Source of the DNA: Pseudoalteromonas shioyasakiensis
GTDB lineage: Bacteria; Pseudomonadota; Gammaproteobacteria; Enterobacterales; Alteromonadaceae
Assembly: GCF_001550135.1 (NCBI RefSeq)
Contig: NZ_LRUE01000007.1
Span: 1 to 61,855, forward strand
Length of the DNA: 61,855 nt
Reading direction: 5' to 3'
Shown here: in pieces, positions 56,879-61,855 of the stretch
How positions within the stretch are numbered: position 1 is the first letter of the stretch
Layout of the letters: each line of letters starts with the position of its first letter
The notes under the pieces: generated by a model
Seen by the model: only the letters and a program-made list of their open reading frames with translations
Databases searched by the model: none
What the model was told of the DNA's origin: nothing
Position numbers and translations under genes: made by a program

Positions 56879-59800
56879 GCTTATTCTCAAAGTTAAGACA
56901 CTTCACAACTAAACTAATCTTAAACTGGTTAAACCCAGAGCCAGATCGCAGCGGCCAAGGCACAAACGTAACCAAGGCCAGCTCAGAAAATCATATACCT
57001 GTTGTATATGGCACGCGTGAAGTTGGCGGCACAATTGTGTTTATGAACACAACGAACCCAGACGATGGCGATGATGTAAAAAACGACTTGTTACACCTTA
57101 TCGTTGTCTGGTGTGAGGGTGGCATCGATGGCGTCGAAGATCTTTGGCTTAATAAAATCTCTATTAACGACAGCAAATTTGACGCAAAAGACGGTGGTCG
57201 CTGGGCTCATGCCGTGCATTTTCCGAATGGCATGGGTAACTATACATACTCATATTTAAAAGAAGCCGGTTGGGATGCTGCAAGTAAAAATCATAAGCTG
57301 CAAGGTTTAGCCTGTTCGTATATTCGTCTTGAGTGGAGCATTGCAGACGACGCCCCCTTTACTGGCGTGCCTGATCTTACGGCCATTATTCGTGGTAAAA
57401 AAGTAAAAAACCTACACACAGGGGCAGTCGAATACAGCGAAAACCCAGCGTATATTTTGCATGATTACTTAACCGCCAAAATTTACGGTAAAGAATTAGC
57501 AGCCAGCGAAATTTACCTGCAGTCGTTTAAAGATGCTGCGACAGTGTGCGACACTTTAGTGCCTCAATATCAAGGTGCTAGCGAAACACAAAAGCTGTTT
57601 ACTTGTAACCAGGTTATAGACACCGCGCAAAGTATTCTTGATAACGTCGAGCTGCTTGGTAAAAGCATGCGCGGCATTATTCCTATCATCAATGGTCAGC
57701 TGCACTTAATCATTGAGCAAGACGAGCCAGTTACACCAGAAGGGCTGAGCGAACGCGATTTTAAATCAAAGATCCAGTACAGCAGCGGTGGCAAAAACAA
57801 ACGTTATAACCGCGTTATTGTTGAATACATCGATAAAGAAGCGCTTTACTCTGAACAAGATGCTATCTACCCAGAGCCAGACAGCGAACTAGAGCAGCAA
57901 TGGCTTGCTGCAGATAACGGCGTATTGCTAGAACACCGCTTTAAAGTATCTGGCTGTACTAATTACTACGAAGCCCGCCAAATGGCCCGTGTGATTGCGA
58001 TGCTTAGCCGCGAATCACTAAACTTTACTGTAACCGCAAGCCCTATTGCATTGCAGTACACCGTGGGTGATATCGTACCGATCACCGTTAAAAAGTTGGG
58101 GTGGGATGAAAAGCCATTTCGTTTAATCAAAAGTAACTTGCAAGATAACGGCGATTATAAGCTCACATTTAAAGAGCACCAGCCGTACATTTACAATTGG
58201 TTAAGTGGCGTTGTTCGCCCACCAATCCCCGATTCAAACCTACCAAACCCGCGCCAAGTCGCAGCGCCAACAGAGTTAACAGCCACGGCCCTTGATGATG
58301 GTCATGTAAAAATTAGTTGGGTGTCTGCTTATACGTACTTTGATGTGCAAATTTACCGTAACAATACGCTTATTAAGCGCACCGTTACGCCACAGCCAGA
58401 GTACATCATTACCGACTTAGACGCAGGCAGTTTTGAAATTGATATTCGTGCTCGCTCGAATATGGGGTACCACAGCGAATTTGTCACATTGTCGTTTGAT
58501 GTGCTCACACCTGGCGAACCTATTGTAAGTATTGACTCTGCAACCTATAACACATTAGTGCTAAGTGCGCGTGTGCTGGGCGCGGGCTTAGGCACAACGT
58601 TCGAGTGGCAATTTTTAGGTACCAACGACAACCCACGAACCGAGGTTAACACCCATTCGGGTTATAACTATACGTTTACAGGGCTGCAGCCTGATACCGA
58701 ATATAACTTTAAAGTACGTACAAAAAACGTGGCAGGTGTGAGCCCTTGGGTTGCTGTGTCTGCATCTACCACTGTGGCTGACTTTGCTGAGTACATTGCA
58801 GATCTAGAAATTAGCCAGCTAAGCCAAGAAGCGCAAAACCTGATCAGCGATATTAATCAGCAGGTTGACCGTTTACGCCCAGAAACCGAAAACAACTTAC
58901 CGTCATTGATTGCAAAGAACATTGATGCGATCACCGGCTTAACAGAAAAAGTCGAAGTACTCGACGCAGAAAACCCAAATAGCATACCGTTTAAGATTGA
59001 TCAGCTAGTCGATATTGTTGATGTAATTAATGCAGAAAACCCAAATAACTTACAAAGCCAACTAGCGCAATCAACAAGCAAAATTAATGATTTAGAGCGC
59101 ATTACTCAAGTACTCGATGCCAGCAGTTCGGCAAGCTTGCCAGCGCTTATTAAAATCAATCAAATCGCTATCGAAAAACAGCGATTAGAGCAGCAAAACT
59201 TAGGTTTAAGTGTATTAAACGTCACCTCGGCTTATACAAACTGGCGTAACGAATACGAGCGCAGAACGTTAGACAATGAGCGCTTAATTGATGCCGCCGT
59301 GTATGTTGATCCTGACACGGGCACAATTGTAAACCGTGCCTATGCATACACAGACGAAAGCTTTAATAGTGCTCAGCTGCTAATCGAGGGCGCAGAAAGC
59401 AAAATCACATTAAACGCTAAGCAAATTGCTCAATCGCAAAATCGTATAACGCAAGCAGAAGCAACGTTAAAACTGCAAGCAGGGCAAATCACTCAGCGCG
59501 CAACATATGCAGAAGTAGAATCACAAATTGCAGGGTCACTCGCAGCATTACAACCTGCGTATAGCTGGCAATTTAACACAAATGCAGAGGGCTTTACGGG
59601 TGTAGATAGCCACAATGCACAAGGTTATATTGTCGCATCAAGCCAAGTGGCCACACCTGCGATCAGCTATGACGCAACTGAAAATCCAATGTTTCGTATT
59701 CGTGTGCGTAAACATGTGGGTGCAACCTGGCGCGGTGATATTAAATTTAATGGTGGTACCACCGCTTTACACCTACCAGAACCCGCAAGCGACGAGTGGG

Positions 59801-61855
59801 AAACGTTAAACATAGATGCAACCGGCACAGCTGGTTACGCAGGTACAATCACAAGCCTTGAGTTTGATTTAGGCTCATGTGACATTGATTTTATCGAAGT
59901 GGGCAAACGTGGCGCCAATGATTTAGCCTTAGCTGATATCACAGCCCGTACAACAACCCTTGAAAATGATATCAATGCGCGTACTGGGATCATGGCGCAG
60001 TACGCAACAACGGCATGGGTTAATGCGCTTGGTTTTCAAACGCAAAGCAACGTGCAAACGTTAATTGACTCGTTTAATACCCAATACAACATTAGTGCGG
60101 TACTGCAAGAGTTTTCAGATAACAACACCATCTTAAAAGCCAATGCTGCGCAAACGTGGATCGACGGCGCTAACGCGACCATACGCGAACAAGTAAATAG
60201 TATTTTAAACACTGAAAATGGCGTTAATGATCGCATTGCCACTGCAGAGCGAAGCTTAGACGCAATTAAAGGTGAAATCAGCCAAAGCGTTAGCCAAATA
60301 AGCGGCCTTGAGCTCAATGTAAAAGAGCAAGGCTTAGCTGATATTATCCATGCCTATAACCAGCTGCAGCAAGATAACGACTTAGCAGAGCAAGGTTATA
60401 GCTTGTCAGTGGCCACAGAAAAGTTAACCGCTGTGACCAATGATGTTGAGTCGCTAGCAACTCAACAATTAGAGTTAGCCGGTGCCTTTGCTCAAAACCA
60501 AGCGTATTTAACAAGCCTAAACCAAGCGTTTGCAAATGAGCGTACAGCCCGTAGTAGCTCAGAGCGTGAATTGCGCGCCGAAATCACCCGTGAAGGTCAA
60601 CGTTCTGTTGCTCAAGCTAACGAGCGATTAGCCGCGACAGTTGGTTATTGTATTGATGCAGACGGCAATCTGGTTGATGAAGCAGATGCAATGGCCTGTA
60701 TTGCTGCGGGCCATGAATGGATTGATGGCCCATTGGTTGAGCTTATCAATGAATATACCGCAACGTATGTAAACAACCAGGGTTTTCAAACTGCAGCGAA
60801 TGTAGAGCAGTATATCAACACGTTAAATGCTGAGTACGGCGTAACAGCGACTATTCAGCAAATTAACGATGAAGGTGTGATCACTGCAGCTAAAGAAGCG
60901 CAGCAATGGATTAACGCCGCAGACGGCACGATCACCGATCTGATCACGCAGTACGTCAATAAACCCGATGGTATTAATACTAGCATTAGTTTTGCCTATG
61001 ATCTTATCCAAGCCAATGCCGATGAAATCAGTGCAACAGCGAATGCACAGCAACAGTTAAGTGCCCGCTTTAACCAAGCTGAATCAGATATCAACACATT
61101 TAACGAAGCGCTAACCAATGAGCAGCAAGCCCGTGCAACCATGGGTTCGCAGTTACGTGTAGAGTTTCAATCGCAAGATTTGGCAATGCTTGCCACGGCT
61201 AACGAGTTTACCCGTGCAGTAACAGGGTATTGCATCGATGCTGAGGGCAATCGTGTTGATGAAGACGATGCCATTGCATGTGAAGCTGCGGGCCATACAT
61301 GGGTTGACGGCCCAGCCGTGCAACGCGCTGTTGAAATCAGTGCTGCATGGGTCACGCTGCAAGGGTACCAAACGCAAAGCAACGTACAGCAAAGCATTAA
61401 TTCGTGGGATGCATCGTATGGCGTAACAGCGACCATTCAGCAAATAAACGATGACGATGTTATCACTGCAGCCAAAGAAGCACGTTCGTGGATCAATGCT
61501 GCAGAGGGCACCATTGAAGATGTGATCACGCAGTACGTTAATAAGCCCGATGGCATTAATACGAGCTTAAGCTTTGCTTATGATCTTATCCAAGCCAATG
61601 CTGACGAACTAAGTGCTGCAGCGACAGCACGCCAACAGTTAAGTACGCGCTTAGAGGGTGCCGAAGCCGACATAATCACCACAAACGAAGCACTAACGAC
61701 AGAGCAACAAGCCCGTGCAACCATGGGTTCGCAGCTGCGTGTAGAGTTTCAATCGCAAGATTTGGCAATGCTGGCCACGGCTAACGAGTTTACCCGGGCA
61801 GTAACAGGGTATTGCATCGATGCTGAGGGCAATCGTGTTGATGAAGACGATGCCA
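56875..61855 (+). CDS. Tail-tip protein J-like (second copy, 3' truncated)
   Basis: Copy of the gene at 6447-14663, cut by the window end after about 1660 codons, just inside the third GYC module. No stop is reached. Confidence 0.92.
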   Translation, partial: MSLFSKLRHFTTKLILNWLNPEPDRSGQGTNVTKASSENHIPVVYGTREVGGTIVFMNTTNPDDGDDVKNDLLHLIVVWCEGGIDGVEDLWLNKISINDSKFDAKDGGRWAHAVHFPNGMGNYTYSYLKEAGWDAASKNHKLQGLACSYIRLEWSIADDAPFTGVPDLTAIIRGKKVKNLHTGAVEYSENPAYILHDYLTAKIYGKELAASEIYLQSFKDAATVCDTLVPQYQGASETQKLFTCNQVIDTAQSILDNVELLGKSMRGIIPIINGQLHLIIEQDEPVTPEGLSERDFKSKIQYSSGGKNKRYNRVIVEYIDKEALYSEQDAIYPEPDSELEQQWLAADNGVLLEHRFKVSGCTNYYEARQMARVIAMLSRESLNFTVTASPIALQYTVGDIVPITVKKLGWDEKPFRLIKSNLQDNGDYKLTFKEHQPYIYNWLSGVVRPPIPDSNLPNPRQVAAPTELTATALDDGHVKISWVSAYTYFDVQIYRNNTLIKRTVTPQPEYIITDLDAGSFEIDIRARSNMGYHSEFVTLSFDVLTPGEPIVSIDSATYNTLVLSARVLGAGLGTTFEWQFLGTNDNPRTEVNTHSGYNYTFTGLQPDTEYNFKVRTKNVAGVSPWVAVSASTTVADFAEYIADLEISQLSQEAQNLISDINQQVDRLRPETENNLPSLIAKNIDAITGLTEKVEVLDAENPNSIPFKIDQLVDIVDVINAENPNNLQSQLAQSTSKINDLERITQVLDASSSASLPALIKINQIAIEKQRLEQQNLGLSVLNVTSAYTNWRNEYERRTLDNERLIDAAVYVDPDTGTIVNRAYAYTDESFNSAQLLIEGAESKITLNAKQIAQSQNRITQAEATLKLQAGQITQRATYAEVESQIAGSLAALQPAYSWQFNTNAEGFTGVDSHNAQGYIVASSQVATPAISYDATENPMFRIRVRKHVGATWRGDIKFNGGTTALHLPEPASDEWETLNIDATGTAGYAGTITSLEFDLGSCDIDFIEVGKRGANDLALADITARTTTLENDINARTGIMAQYATTAWVNALGFQTQSNVQTLIDSFNTQYNISAVLQEFSDNNTILKANAAQTWIDGANATIREQVNSILNTENGVNDRIATAERSLDAIKGEISQSVSQISGLELNVKEQGLADIIHAYNQLQQDNDLAEQGYSLSVATEKLTAVTNDVESLATQQLELAGAFAQNQAYLTSLNQAFANERTARSSSERELRAEITREGQRSVAQANERLAATVGYCIDADGNLVDEADAMACIAAGHEWIDGPLVELINEYTATYVNNQGFQTAANVEQYINTLNAEYGVTATIQQINDEGVITAAKEAQQWINAADGTITDLITQYVNKPDGINTSISFAYDLIQANADEISATANAQQQLSARFNQAESDINTFNEALTNEQQARATMGSQLRVEFQSQDLAMLATANEFTRAVTGYCIDAEGNRVDEDDAIACEAAGHTWVDGPAVQRAVEISAAWVTLQGYQTQSNVQQSINSWDASYGVTATIQQINDDDVITAAKEARSWINAAEGTIEDVITQYVNKPDGINTSLSFAYDLIQANADELSAAATARQQLSTRLEGAEADIITTNEALTTEQQARATMGSQLRVEFQSQDLAMLATANEFTRAVTGYCIDAEGNRVDEDDA

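Larger units (their letters stand above)
50429..61855. repeat. Right copy of the 11.4-kb terminal redundancy
   Basis: Second copy of 1-11427. The right edge falls inside a 582-bp internal repeat of the tail-tip gene, so both window ends sit in repetitive DNA, as expected where an assembler stopped. Confidence 0.97.

Noticed and set aside
50429..61855. Large segmental duplication of head and tail genes within one genome
   Set aside because: The copies appear identical and lie at the two window ends, with constant offset, so a circular or concatemeric genome is the simpler reading.
1..61855. tRNA genes, CRISPR arrays, insertion sequences, protelomerase or telomere site
   Set aside because: No tRNA-like fold with a T-loop, no spaced identical repeats, no transposase and no TelN-like gene with a long palindrome were found; the phage-plasmid is not of the linear N15 type as far as can be seen.

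Overview
The window is the complete genome of a temperate siphovirus that also looks like a plasmid (a phage-plasmid), read a little more than once around. Bases 1-11427 recur as 50429-61855 with an offset of exactly 50428. Every translation that could be compared is identical between the copies. The real unit is therefore about 50.4 kb and circular or terminally redundant, and genes in 50429-61855 are the same genes seen again. The host cannot be named from the sequence. The moderately AT-rich composition and the mix of HK97-type head, lambda-like tail, P2-like spanins, ParA and plasmid initiators fit a Gram-negative, probably marine, gammaproteobacterium such as Pseudoalteromonas, Shewanella, Alteromonas or Vibrio (inference).

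Layout. The late operon runs on the + strand from 41426 through the 50428/1 junction to 18839. It holds lysis genes (degenerate lysozyme-like protein, holin candidate, secreted transglycosylase, overlapping spanins), an HNH nuclease, terminase, portal, S49 protease, capsid, a Lys/Ala/Glu-repeat head protein, connectors, tail tube, frameshifted tail chaperones, tape measure, a 2738-residue tail-tip protein J, a 955-residue fibre and small accessory genes. It starts behind a candidate promoter-terminator pair (41263-41404) and crosses further intrinsic terminators, which suggests Q-type antitermination.

Replication and maintenance (18840-22200, 30490-31670). There are two unrelated initiators: an IncFII-type RepA (19062-19970) and a Rep_3 iteron initiator (20809-21528, minus). 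The Rep_3 gene is flanked by two iteron arrays in the manner of P1 incC/repA/incA. ParA with a small partner and AT-rich palindrome clusters spread around the genome probably serve partition. A ParE/Phd-type toxin-antitoxin pair and a serine recombinase probably add stability.

Control. A CI-like repressor (34154-34780, minus) and a Cro-like protein (34928-35152) face each other across three copies of a 15-bp operator (AACAC-N5-GTGTT). The same operator lies in the promoter of the IncFII-type repA and in that of a C5 DNA methyltransferase. This suggests a P1-like two-mode scheme, with Rep_3 for quiet prophage maintenance and RepA plus methylation released on induction. The repressor has lost the Ser/Lys self-cleavage pair, while a separate UmuD-prime-like protein keeps it.

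The stretch 22200-30540 is accessory. It carries RadC, an XRE regulator, membrane proteins, the methyltransferase, several unknown small proteins, the toxin-antitoxin pair, the recombinase, a 58-residue protein with a duplicated 14-residue motif, and a second phage-type regulator with its own palindrome. The early + strand operon (34928-41155) holds a Q-like candidate, a tyrosine integrase and many tightly packed small genes, several with zinc-binding Cys pairs.
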